Part shown: in pieces, positions 8,324 through 16,794 of the stretch
Layout: the number at the start of each line of letters is the position of its first letter
How positions within the stretch are numbered: the first letter of the stretch is position 1
Assembly: GCF_000299035.1 (NCBI RefSeq)
Contig: NZ_JH921517.1
Coordinates: 857,317 to 921,316 of the forward strand
Origin: Bacillus bingmayongensis
GTDB taxonomy: Bacteria > Bacillota > Bacilli > Bacillales > Bacillaceae_G
Direction of reading: 5' to 3'
Length of the DNA stretch: 64,000 bases
Made by a program: the position numbers and the translations under genes
The notes under the pieces: model-generated
What the model was told of the DNA's origin: nothing
Database searches by the model: none
What the model saw: the letters and a program-made list of their open reading frames with translations, nothing else

Positions 8324-8521
8324 GTGATGTAGAATCTTGTTTTAATTTTCAGATAATTAAAAAGAAAAGTCAATATTTTTTTGTTTGCGTTTTCAAATTT
8401 CAGATATTGTATTTTTATTGTTTTGAAAATTTTATATTTTCATTGATTTCAGTTTGGATTTTTGCTAAATTGATAGTTAATTAAGGTTACGAACATATTA
8501 CAAGTAAAGTTGAGGCGAGTT

Positions 8522-9268
8522 ATGGTACAGTCCATTGATCGAGCGATAGGTATTATTAAGTTATTGAATTCTACAAATAACAAAGAATATTGGGCTATTT
8601 CTGATATAGCTGATAGAACACATCTCCCGGTTAGTACAGTACATAGGTTACTTAACTCTCTGATGGAGCATGGATTAGTTACGCAAATTTCAGAAACAAA
8701 ACAGTACACAACTGGACCAATGTGGATGGAAATAGGATTACGCCAATTAGAGAAGGTAGACTACAGATCGGTTGCAAGAGAAGTGATGAAGCGTTTGGCT
8801 TCTGAAGTTGAAGAAAGTGTTTACTTGAATATTCCAAATGGAACACATTCTATTATTATTGAAAGAGTGGATAGCCCGTTAAAAATTCGAGTTATCGATA
8901 ACTTAGGGGAACAGATTCCTCTTTCGACTGGCGCCGCAAATAAAACGATGCTTGCCAATATGAAAACGAATGAAATGGAACACATTGTAGAACATTTACT
9001 TTCTTCTTTACCAGAACAAAAGCAAGTTCTTTTTGATCAACTAAAGCAGATAAGAAATGAAGGATATGCTGTGAGTTATGGGGAGAAAACAGAAGGAACA
9101 GCTTCAGTAGCTGCACCTATTATAGGATTTAATCATAAAGTAGTAGGAGCATTAAGTATTGGGTTAATTAGTCATCGTATTAACGATGATCGACTATCTT
9201 TTCTTATTAGTAAAATAAAGCAAGCAGCTAGTGAAATATCAATAAAAATCGGCAGAACATCAGAATAA
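8522..9268 (+). CDS. IclR-family transcriptional regulator
   Basis: ATG 8522 follows GAGG at six bases; the TTG 12 bases earlier lacks a signal. The 248-aa product has an N-terminal winged helix (residues 1-65: SIDRAIGIIKLL ... LPVSTVHRLLNSLMEHG), and a C-terminal IclR effector-binding GAF-like domain with LSTGAANKTMLA and the typical GTASVAAPIIGF. IclR proteins sense small metabolites and usually control adjacent catabolic and transport genes. Here the neighbours are an amino-acid permease and a RocB-like hydrolase. Confidence 0.9.
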   Translation: MVQSIDRAIGIIKLLNSTNNKEYWAISDIADRTHLPVSTVHRLLNSLMEHGLVTQISETKQYTTGPMWMEIGLRQLEKVDYRSVAREVMKRLASEVEESVYLNIPNGTHSIIIERVDSPLKIRVIDNLGEQIPLSTGAANKTMLANMKTNEMEHIVEHLLSSLPEQKQVLFDQLKQIRNEGYAVSYGEKTEGTASVAAPIIGFNHKVVGALSIGLISHRINDDRLSFLISKIKQAASEISIKIGRTSE

Positions 9269-9307
9269 TAATTTTGATAGCCTGTCGTCATTTTTTATTC
9301 GTATAAC

Positions 9308-9320
9308 GGAAACGAATTTC
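9308..9320. promoter_or_regulatory. Second candidate IclR-type site before the RocB-like gene
   Basis: GGAAACGAATTTC has GAAA-N4-TTTC arms similar to the palindrome at 8312-8323 and sits about 30 bases before the hydrolase start, a position suited to repression. Confidence 0.35.
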
Positions 9321-9348
9321 ATTATGTGGAAAAATAGGGAGGATTTAT

Positions 9349-10989
9349 ATGTCAAAGTGGCAATCAAAAGAACAATTGGTTCAATTATTAAGCGATCTTG
9401 TTGAAATTCCTAGTATTACTGGGTCGGAAGCTGAAGTTATATTGCCAGATTTTGTTGTGGAACAATTATCTGCTTTAGATTACTTCAAACAAAATCCGCA
9501 TCATTTGCAAAAAAAAACGACGGGAGATGGACGTTATTTCGTTACTGCTCTAGTAAAGAAAAATAATAATACAAAAAATACCGTAATTCTTGTTAGTCAC
9601 TTTGACGTTGTAGATGTACAGGATTATGGAGTGTGGAAAGCAGATGCATTTCATCCTAAAAAACTAACATCTATGTTTTATTCCCATAAAGATGAGCTAC
9701 CAGATCATGTACGTGAAGATATAGAACAAGGGGAGTGGCTATTTGGTAGAGGAACTATGGATATGAAATGCGGTCTAGCTTTGCAAATGGCGATGGTTGA
9801 GCAAGCTTGTGAAGGAAGATTTGATGGGAATGTCCTTTTATTAGCTGTTCCAGATGAAGAAGTAAACTCTGTAGGGATGAGAGCTGCTGTTCCAAGATTA
9901 TTAGATTTAGCAAAAGAACATAACTTAGAATATAAAACGGTTCTAAATTCAGAGCCTATGTTTACGCGTCATCCTGGTGATCAAAATAAGTATATTTACA
10001 CTGGTTCCATTGGTAAGGTGTTACCTGGTTTTCTTTGTTATGGAAAAGAGACACATGTAGGCGAACCCTTTGCAGGATTAAATGCGAATTATATGGCTTC
10101 ATTATTAACAGCTGAATTAGAGTTGAATACGGAACTTTGTGATATTGTAGAAGGTGAAGCGAGTCCTCCACCAACTAATTTGTTTCAAAGGGACTTAAAG
10201 GAGGATTATTCTGTACAAATTCCTCATCGTGCAGTCACATTATTTAACTTGTTCTTACTAGAAAAAACGATGACAGATGTAATCTCGTTGTTACATCAAA
10301 AGGTAACGAAAGTAGCAGAGAAAATCGAAGAGTCGTATGAGAAGCAAGCATATCGTTTTTCTAAGTATAATCCGTTCATACCACCTAATCTCAAAGTAAA
10401 TGTATTAACATATGAAGAGCTTATCGCTTATGCAATTGAACAACATGGGCAAGAAAAAATAGATGATATTCAATCTACTGTTATAAAAAATAGGGAAGAT
10501 AAAGATGATCGTGCGGTAACAATTGATTTAGTTGATAAATTAGCTATTTTATGTAAAGAAAAGGCACCGATGATTGTACTTTTCTTTGCCCCGCCGTACT
10601 ATCCAGCTGTGAGTTCCCGCCGCAATTCTTTAATTAAAGAGGTAGTTGTGGAAATGGAAAGATATGCTCACTACAATCATGGAATTACATTTAAAAATCA
10701 AAATTATTTTGGGGGAATTTCAGATTTGAGTTATGTCGGCTTACAATACCCAGCTGATTCGATGAGTTCACTTGTAGACAATATGCCATTATGGAATAAA
10801 GGTTATTCGATTCCACTCCAGGAATTAGAAGAGTTTGATGTTCCAGTATTAAATATGGGGCCAGTAGGAAAAGATGCACATCAATGGACGGAACGTCTGG
10901 ACGTAAATTACGCATTTGAAACGCTATTAGATATGTTACCTATATGTATTGAAAAATTACTTGTTCCTAATAAGATTACACAGCCATAG
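9349..10989 (+). CDS. rocB: M20-family metallohydrolase, RocB-like
   Basis: The 546-aa product matches the long M20 peptidases related to B. subtilis RocB, which sits in arginine catabolism. Metal-binding positions are visible: SHFDVVD near residue 83 (His and Asp), GRGTMDMKCG near 133 (bridging Asp), and VPDEEVNSVG near 168 (catalytic Glu pair). The C-terminal block FGGISDLSYVGL is typical of this subgroup. ATG follows AGGGAGGA. It probably hydrolyses a peptide or N-acyl amino acid brought in by the permease on the other side of the IclR gene. The exact substrate is not established. Confidence 0.82.
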   Translation: MSKWQSKEQLVQLLSDLVEIPSITGSEAEVILPDFVVEQLSALDYFKQNPHHLQKKTTGDGRYFVTALVKKNNNTKNTVILVSHFDVVDVQDYGVWKADAFHPKKLTSMFYSHKDELPDHVREDIEQGEWLFGRGTMDMKCGLALQMAMVEQACEGRFDGNVLLLAVPDEEVNSVGMRAAVPRLLDLAKEHNLEYKTVLNSEPMFTRHPGDQNKYIYTGSIGKVLPGFLCYGKETHVGEPFAGLNANYMASLLTAELELNTELCDIVEGEASPPPTNLFQRDLKEDYSVQIPHRAVTLFNLFLLEKTMTDVISLLHQKVTKVAEKIEESYEKQAYRFSKYNPFIPPNLKVNVLTYEELIAYAIEQHGQEKIDDIQSTVIKNREDKDDRAVTIDLVDKLAILCKEKAPMIVLFFAPPYYPAVSSRRNSLIKEVVVEMERYAHYNHGITFKNQNYFGGISDLSYVGLQYPADSMSSLVDNMPLWNKGYSIPLQELEEFDVPVLNMGPVGKDAHQWTERLDVNYAFETLLDMLPICIEKLLVPNKITQP

Positions 10990-11019
10990 TTAAATCGAAA
11001 TTCTAATTAAAATTAAGAA

Positions 11020-11067
11020 AAGGATAGAAACTGTAGTATTATTCTACAGTTTCTATCCTTTTTTTGT
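11020..11067 (+). terminator. Strong terminator after the RocB-like gene
   Basis: Perfect 17-base arms (AAGGATAGAAACTGTAG at 11020-11036 and its complement at 11044-11060) followed by seven T. Confidence 0.9.
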
Positions 11068-11093
11068 AATAATTCTGTTCGATCCAAAATTCT

Positions 11094-11180
11094 CATCAAT
11101 CGGGCTTTTACAGACTGTTCATCCCTCACCTCATTTCTTTACTTTCGCTGAATGTTGAGGTGGGAGCGTTATTGTCCGGA
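11094..11180 (+). repeat. bcr1-like repeat, partial copy
   Basis: This stretch (CATCAATCGGGCTTTTACAG ... TTGAGGTGGGAGCGTTATTG) aligns with the reverse complement of 44212-44300 and shares its first part with 28560-28596. It has the central CACCTC/GAGGTG hairpin but lacks the ATCAGTGGGG hairpin seen in the other two. The family resembles bcr1 of the B. cereus group; the name is from memory. Confidence 0.65.
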
Positions 11181-11194
11181 GAGTATAGTGCTGT

Positions 11195-11872
11195 TTAATG
11201 TAACCAGGATAAGAAGAGTGGTACGATGACTAAACTTGCTCCAGCTGTTAGAAGCATGGATAAACTTGCAATTGTACCTTCAACTGGTCCGATTTCAAAT
11301 GCTTTTGAAGTACCGGTTCCGTTTGCACTAGTACCTAGCATAATACCTTTGGCGATGGCTGTTTTAATCCGGCATATGCGAATCAGAGAAGGGCCTAAGA
11401 GCGCTCCAGTTAGTGCTGTAAGTACAACAAATACTGCTGTTAATTGCGACATACCACCAATCATTTCTGAGATTGCCATTGCAATTGGTGTTGTTACGAT
11501 GTGCGGCGCCAAACTATGTTCTAGTGATGAATCAATGTGAAAAGCATTTGCTAGTAGGGCTGAAGTAATCACTGATAAAAATGAACCAACAATTACGTTA
11601 ATTAAAATGGCACTTGCGTGTTTTTTTAATAAATTAAAGTATTTATAGATGGGCCATGCAAAAGCTACTGTTGCTGGCTTTAATAGTTCAGTTAGCCAGT
11701 GACCACCAGAATCGTATGTTTCATAAGATGTATCTAGTCCAAGTAATAACGCGATTAAAACAATTGGACAAACGAGAAGTGGTGAAAGTATACTCCAATT
11801 CCAGCGCTGATATAGTTTCTTAGCAATCCAATATGTTAATAGTGTTAATAGCAAACAAAAAAAGCCGATCAT
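11195..11872 (-). CDS. cidB: CidB/LrgB-family membrane protein
   Basis: ATG 11872 overlaps the TGA of the upstream gene by four bases (ATGA), pointing to translational coupling, and follows AAAGGATC. The 225-aa product has six or seven helices and the LrgB signatures [17 protein letters not shown] and [16 protein letters not shown]. LrgB/CidB proteins pair with small holin-like LrgA/CidA proteins and have been linked to programmed lysis and to export of pyruvate-related compounds. It corresponds to B. subtilis YwbG. Confidence 0.88.
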   Translation of the reverse strand: MIGFFCLLLTLLTYWIAKKLYQRWNWSILSPLLVCPIVLIALLLGLDTSYETYDSGGHWLTELLKPATVAFAWPIYKYFNLLKKHASAILINVIVGSFLSVITSALLANAFHIDSSLEHSLAPHIVTTPIAMAISEMIGGMSQLTAVFVVLTALTGALLGPSLIRICRIKTAIAKGIMLGTSANGTGTSKAFEIGPVEGTIASLSMLLTAGASLVIVPLFLSWLH

Positions 11873-12234
11873 TGTGCTGATCCTTTCCGCTTTAATAGCA
11901 GTTCTGTTAAGATTCCAGTTACAAGTGTTACACAAAGGGTACTAATCATGATAATCAAAATGAGATCGATACCATATTGTGATAATGTATCTCTGTAACG
12001 AATGACAGCCACAGCAGAAGGAATGAAGAATAAGATAAGTTCTTTTAATAAAAAGTCTGCGCCGTCTTGTATCCACTCTTTTTTCACTAGGTTAAATTTT
12101 AATGAAATTAACAATAAAAAAATCCCGATAATACTTCCTGGAATTGGGAGGTGTGCCTGTTTTGCGATCCATTCACCTGTCCAAGCGAAACAAAATAATA
12201 GTAAGATTTGACCGCTTAATTTCCACCATTTCAT
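11869..12234 (-). CDS. cidA: CidA/LrgA-family holin-like protein
   Basis: ATG 12234 follows AAAGAGGTG. The 121-aa product has four helices with the family blocks [14 protein letters not shown] and [10 protein letters not shown]. It heads a two-gene unit with the LrgB-type gene, and a LysR gene reads divergently 146 bases away. This is the arrangement of B. subtilis ywbI / ywbH-ywbG, where the LysR protein (CidR) activates the pair in response to overflow metabolism. Expected in the cytoplasmic membrane. Confidence 0.88.
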   Translation of the reverse strand: MKWWKLSGQILLLFCFAWTGEWIAKQAHLPIPGSIIGIFLLLISLKFNLVKKEWIQDGADFLLKELILFFIPSAVAVIRYRDTLSQYGIDLILIIMISTLCVTLVTGILTELLLKRKGSAQ

Positions 12235-12380
12235 ACAGTAACACCTCTTTCTCTTTTTTTTCATAAAAATTGTAAAAAAAATTAACAATTTCTACTATAC
12301 GTCCTTTCAAAATATTTGTCTAATATATAAATTATATGTTATTAATTTATTATACATATTAATCGAAAAGGGGATCCGAA

Positions 12381-13283
12381 ATGGAATTACGGCATTTGCA
12401 ATATTTTGTTGTTGTAGCAGAAGAGTTACATTTTGGGCGAGCAGCTGCTCGTTTACAAATGACACAGCCACCGCTAAGTCAACAAATTCAGCAATTAGAG
12501 AAAGAAATGGGAGTTACATTATTTTCAAGAACGAAGCGGAAAGTTGAACTGACAGAAGCGGGAGAAATGTTTTTAAAAGAAGTAAAAAAAGCGTTTGATC
12601 AAATTGAAAAAGCAGTTGAGGTTGCACAAAGTGCACAAAGAGGAGAAGTTGGATCACTATCAATCGGATTTGTAGGAGCTGCAATATATGATATTTTACC
12701 TTCCATTGTTCGAGAATATCGAGAAAAGTTCCCGAGAGTATCTGTTGTGTTACATGAATTATCTACACCTGAACAAGTTAATGCTCTTCATGAAAACCGA
12801 ATTGATGTTGGTTTTTTACGTCCACCAATTACGACTCAATTGTTAGAATTAGAGCCTATCCAAAAGCTTTCATGTACATTATGTTTACCAAAGGCTCATC
12901 CGCTAGCGGAAAAAGAAGAAATTCATATTGAGGATTTACAAGATGAGCCATTTGTATTTATAACTAGACCAGTGTGGCCTGCATTATACGACACAATTTT
13001 ATCGTTATGTAGGGGCGCTGGATTCAGTCCACACATTGTGCAAGAGGCAACAGAGTATCAAACTGTTATGGGACTTGTAGCTGCAGGAATTGGTATAACT
13101 GTTATTCCGGTATCTGCAAATAAGTTATATAAAACAGAAGTAGTGTACAAGGCGATATATGATTCTAAATTTGTAGCTGAAATGTCAGTGGCGTATCGGA
13201 AAACAAATAGCAATCCTGAGCTGTTAGAGTTTTTAAAAATTGCAAGGAAGAAAAAGCGAATAGAAGTTGAGGATAATAATTAA
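12381..13283 (+). CDS. cidR: LysR-family regulator, CidR/YwbI type
   Basis: The 300-aa product has the LysR helix-turn-helix at residues 1-60 (LRHLQYFVVVAEELHFGRAA ... PPLSQQIQQLEKEMG) and a periplasmic-binding-like effector domain. It is divergent from cidA-cidB, the usual place for the activator of that pair. ATG follows AAAGGGG. The intergenic region of 146 bases is very AT-rich and would hold both promoters. The symbol is inferred from context and synteny with B. subtilis ywbI. Confidence 0.82.
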   Translation: MELRHLQYFVVVAEELHFGRAAARLQMTQPPLSQQIQQLEKEMGVTLFSRTKRKVELTEAGEMFLKEVKKAFDQIEKAVEVAQSAQRGEVGSLSIGFVGAAIYDILPSIVREYREKFPRVSVVLHELSTPEQVNALHENRIDVGFLRPPITTQLLELEPIQKLSCTLCLPKAHPLAEKEEIHIEDLQDEPFVFITRPVWPALYDTILSLCRGAGFSPHIVQEATEYQTVMGLVAAGIGITVIPVSANKLYKTEVVYKAIYDSKFVAEMSVAYRKTNSNPELLEFLKIARKKKRIEVEDNN

Positions 13284-13349
13284 AATGATAAGATTATAAA
13301 GATCACTTATGGTTGCAATTATTATTTTTAACAGTACTCCAGCAGAAAT

Positions 13350-13397
13350 CCCCTTCCTTAAGCATGTGCAGGACATAGACTAGGTGGTAGGGAGGGG
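13350..13397. other. Intergenic hairpin
   Basis: CCCCTTCCT (13350-13358) can pair with AGGGAGGGG (13389-13397). There is no T run, so it is not a clear terminator. Role unknown. Confidence 0.35.
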
Positions 13398-13428
13398 ATG
13401 AATGTTGGGCGTACATAGCACGAAGTTT

Positions 13429-14037
13429 CTATTTCCTTTTTATCTCGATACTATATAAATAAACATGCTCATTTTTTTGGATTAATTGTTCTAATATTTT
13501 TTTGTTGTCTGGGAAAAGGACGGAAGTAGATTCTGGATTTAAATTATTAACCCAAACAGCAATAGTAATTTTTGTATTATATTTTATTTTTTTTGGTTCA
13601 CTAATTTGTGCGAATGTAGAATCAGTAATGTTCAGCGTTAAATCTTCAAAACCTTTGTATGAATTGCCCCCAATATGCATAAACCATTGCCGCGTTTCGT
13701 GTGTTTCGTTGTCAAGATTGAAAGTTTGTTGTCCAAAAGAAAGTTTAACTGTTTTCTCTTGAAAGTGTGAAGAAGACAACCAAGCGATATCTTTTACTTT
13801 TTTTCCGTTTTGGTAATATTCAATTGTTGTATGTATTTCATCTTGTTTATTTAAAGGAGCAACCTCATAAAAATGAATATTTCCTTGCGGTACGGGGAAT
13901 ATCTCTAAAATATTGGATTCTTTTTCTGATAATTCATAAGGTTTAACGGTTATAAAAGAGGTATTATTTTTTTGAAGACTACAGCTGGTGAAGGGAATAA
14001 CAAATAAGAGTAAAAGCAGAAAACATTTTCTTTTCAT
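13429..14037 (-). CDS. Putative lipoprotein
   Basis: ATG 14037 follows AGGGGGGA; the longer frame to 14070 lacks a signal. The 202-aa product starts with a lipoprotein signal, MKRKCFLLLLLFVIPFTSCS, with the lipid-modified Cys at about residue 19. The mature part is predicted beta-rich and soluble (for instance VKPYELSEKESNILEIFPV). No enzyme motif is visible. It would be anchored on the outer face of the membrane. It stands alone between two differently oriented genes. Confidence 0.7.
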   Translation of the reverse strand: MKRKCFLLLLLFVIPFTSCSLQKNNTSFITVKPYELSEKESNILEIFPVPQGNIHFYEVAPLNKQDEIHTTIEYYQNGKKVKDIAWLSSSHFQEKTVKLSFGQQTFNLDNETHETRQWFMHIGGNSYKGFEDLTLNITDSTFAQISEPKKIKYNTKITIAVWVNNLNPESTSVLFPDNKKILEQLIQKNEHVYLYSIEIKRK

Positions 14038-14223
14038 ATAATCCCCCCTATACGAAGCTATTATATACATTTGAAAAATTTCCTGTACTTAAAAAACGGT
14101 TCCCTTTCTACGACTTAAGGCTTAGTAAAGATTCCGATTGTAGTTCGATGTTAAAAAGGTCATATTTTTATATACTAGTAGTATAGGATGCTGGACGTTA
14201 AAAAGTAAGGTAGGGGAATCTTT

Positions 14224-14799
14224 ATGTCTTTATTTCGGTTAGCAAAGAAAAATATACAAAACTATGCTGCCCAAAGATTAAAGCAATTTATATGGATTGC
14301 AATGAGTACAATGCTATATTTCTTTATCATATCTGTTCAATCTAATGAAGCAGTAATAGAAAAAATGCAACATACACCGTCTCTGTTAGCTCCACTATAT
14401 TATGGGGAAATACTGTTGTTTTTCGTATGCACTGCTGTTACATACCAGATGACAAATAGATTCTTAAAAAACAGGAAACAGGAATTACTGTTGTACGAAA
14501 CTGCCGGTATGAAAAAAAGAAAAATTTTTTGTTTGTTCTGTCAGGAGCAGTTGTTGATTTATGGAGGAGCAGTCCTTTTTGGTTGCATTCATGGGGTGCT
14601 ATTTTTGAAGTTATTTACAGTAATTTTTATAAAGTTAATGGGGGGGCATGGAATAAATAGCGTGCCTATTACGTTATATGCATTATCGGTAACAGCGATG
14701 TTGGTCGTTATAATCATCCTATTATCAATATGGCAATGTTATAAGTTTATTGAAGAATTTAAATGTGAACAATTAAATAAAGTCGAGGAAAAGGCATGA
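14224..14799 (+). CDS. Short FtsX/BceB-like membrane protein
   Basis: The 191-aa product has about four membrane helices. Its pattern (LFRLAKKNIQNYAAQRLKQF at the start, then RKQELLLYETAGMKKRKI) matches the N-terminal membrane unit of BceB/FtsX-type permeases, which are normally 600 aa or more. Here it stops after one unit. It precedes an ABC ATPase and an ABC-2 permease by about 95 bases and may be part of that system, or it may be a truncated relic. The ATG follows AGGGGAA. Confidence 0.6.
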   Translation: MSLFRLAKKNIQNYAAQRLKQFIWIAMSTMLYFFIISVQSNEAVIEKMQHTPSLLAPLYYGEILLFFVCTAVTYQMTNRFLKNRKQELLLYETAGMKKRKIFCLFCQEQLLIYGGAVLFGCIHGVLFLKLFTVIFIKLMGGHGINSVPITLYALSVTAMLVVIIILLSIWQCYKFIEEFKCEQLNKVEEKA

Positions 14800-14892
14800 G
14801 GCATCATGTCTTTTTCTTCGTTTTACAGTGGGAAATAATCATGATACAGTGTAAGGAACTGAAAAAAGTGTTGGAGAGAAAGGTTGTATAGA

Positions 14893-15804
14893 ATGGTAAA
14901 TGAACAATCGATAGTGAGAGTAGAACAACTAACAAAGCGAATCGGTTCAAAGACATTAGTAGAAAATATAAGCTTTGAAGTGAAAAAAGGTGAAGTTGTT
15001 GGTTTGTTAGGACCAAATGGTGCTGGGAAAACAACATTAATGCGCATGATGGTTGGGATGATTAGCATGACTGAAGGCGAAGTATGGATAGACGGCCAAT
15101 CTGTAAAACAAGAGTTTGAAAGTACAGCTGCAAAAATTGGTGCTGTAATTGAAAATCCAGAATTCTATCCTTTTTTAAGTGGTTATGAAAACTTGACATA
15201 TTTTGGACGTATGAATGGCAATGTTACAGAAGAACGCATTGATGAAGTCGTTCAACTACTAGGTATGGGACAAGTTATTGATCGTAAAGTAAAAGCATAT
15301 TCGCTTGGTATGAGACAACGATTAGGAATTGCGCAAGCGCTCGTACATAATCCAGATGTACTCATTTTAGATGAACCAACAAATGGATTAGATCCAAATG
15401 GTATCCATGAAATGCGAATGTACATAAAGAAAATTGCACATGAACAAGGAAAAGCAGTTCTTGTATCGAGTCATTTATTATCTGAAGTCGAATTAATGTG
15501 TGATCGGGTTATCATTATTCAGCATGGAGAATATGTGGCAACGCAAAATATTCAGCGAGATGAAAGCTTGGAGATGGAGACGATACATATACGTGTGGAC
15601 GATGTGAAACGAGCAGCGGAACTTTTAAATCATGATATCACGATTCAAGATAATGAGTTGATTATGACTGTGAAAAATGAAGAGATTCCAAATGTGATTC
15701 GTACATTAACGGAAAAAGGTATTCGTATTTATCGCGTATATGAAGAAAGAAAAACATTAGAAGAGAAGTTTTTAGAATTAACAGGAGGCAAGGATATTGT
15801 TTAA
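14893..15804 (+). CDS. ABC transporter ATP-binding protein
   Basis: A 303-aa ATPase with Walker A GPNGAGKTT, signature YSLGMRQRLGIA, Walker B VLILDEPTNGLDP and the H-loop SSHLLSEVE. Its size and C-terminal extension fit the BcrA/NatA-type exporters that partner with an ABC-2 permease. The permease gene overlaps its end by eight bases. I take ATG 14893; a TTG nine bases upstream is possible. Substrate unknown; peptide antibiotic export is a common role for relatives. Confidence 0.88.
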   Translation: MVNEQSIVRVEQLTKRIGSKTLVENISFEVKKGEVVGLLGPNGAGKTTLMRMMVGMISMTEGEVWIDGQSVKQEFESTAAKIGAVIENPEFYPFLSGYENLTYFGRMNGNVTEERIDEVVQLLGMGQVIDRKVKAYSLGMRQRLGIAQALVHNPDVLILDEPTNGLDPNGIHEMRMYIKKIAHEQGKAVLVSSHLLSEVELMCDRVIIIQHGEYVATQNIQRDESLEMETIHIRVDDVKRAAELLNHDITIQDNELIMTVKNEEIPNVIRTLTEKGIRIYRVYEERKTLEEKFLELTGGKDIV

Positions 15805-16744
15805 TTTAGTTTATAATGAAATATATAAAATTTTTAAGCAGAAGCGAACGATTATTCCGTTTGCCGTTATTACAATTCTAGTTATCGGTTTAGGATGGGT
15901 GTCAGTTAAATATTTTCCATCTTCGTCGGGTGATTGGAAAGTAGAATATACAGAAAGAACGACAGAAATTGAAAAAAAACTTGAGAGTACAAAACAGGAT
16001 ATTATCAATCAAAGATCGGGGGATGAGCTTGTCAAAGAGTATCAGTTGAAAATGAAGCATTTAGATACAAATACTCCACCAGCAGGCGATTCACCTCTAA
16101 CTTTTATGAGAGATACAGGCTTAATTGTGTTTCCAATTTTATTACCATTTATTCTCGTATATGCAAGTACAACTTTTGCGAACGAGTACAATTGGGGAAC
16201 TTATAAATTTTTAATGATTCGTCCGGCAAGTCGATTTAAAATTTTAACAGCGAAGTATATTGCAATTGTTATTTTCTCTGCCTTATTGTTTATATTTAAT
16301 ATGGTTTTCTCGCTTTTATTTGGGTTTATTATTTATAAATTTCAACAGCCTGCATGGGTGGAATTTATCGTACAAAATGGTAATATCGTTCAGCAAAATA
16401 TATTTGTTGATGTGAGTGAGTATTATATATTAGAATGGTTCCCAACTCTTGTGTACGCAGCATTTGCTTTTATGATTTCTGTTTTAACGAGATCAAGCGG
16501 AGGAGCAATTGGTATTTCCTTATTCGTGGCGTTATCTGGAGGGATTATTTTAATACCAGCGTCTAGGTACGAATGGATGAAATTTTTATTACCAGCTAAT
16601 ACAGATTTATATGGAATCTTAAATAGTGGTGGTAGTTTCATTCAAGGTGTAACATTCCCATTTGCGTCTTGTATGCTTCTCGTATATTTACTTGTATTTT
16701 TAGGCATTTCCTATACTGTATTTTTAAAGCGCGATTTAACATAA
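15797..16744 (+). CDS. ABC-2 type permease
   Basis: TTG 15797 lies inside the end of the ATPase gene and follows ACAGGAGG, which favours it over later starts and implies coupled translation. The 315-aa product has one N-terminal helix, an extracellular segment of about 70 residues, then five helices, as in ABC-2 exporters; STTFANEYNWGTYKFL is the typical loop. Together with the ATPase it would form a homodimeric exporter. A strong terminator follows. Confidence 0.85.
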   Translation: MFNLVYNEIYKIFKQKRTIIPFAVITILVIGLGWVSVKYFPSSSGDWKVEYTERTTEIEKKLESTKQDIINQRSGDELVKEYQLKMKHLDTNTPPAGDSPLTFMRDTGLIVFPILLPFILVYASTTFANEYNWGTYKFLMIRPASRFKILTAKYIAIVIFSALLFIFNMVFSLLFGFIIYKFQQPAWVEFIVQNGNIVQQNIFVDVSEYYILEWFPTLVYAAFAFMISVLTRSSGGAIGISLFVALSGGIILIPASRYEWMKFLLPANTDLYGILNSGGSFIQGVTFPFASCMLLVYLLVFLGISYTVFLKRDLT

Positions 16745-16753
16745 TAATAGATG

Positions 16754-16794
16754 AAAAAGCCGTTAAGAAGAATGATCTTAACGGCTTTTTTTAT
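16754..16794. terminator. Bidirectional terminator
   Basis: Perfect 15-base arms AAAAAGCCGTTAAGA and complement between the ABC permease and the convergent amidohydrolase. Confidence 0.9.

Noticed and set aside
8417-8431. CodY-like box before the IclR gene
   Set aside because: Only 12 of 15 positions in an extremely AT-rich region, so chance is likely.
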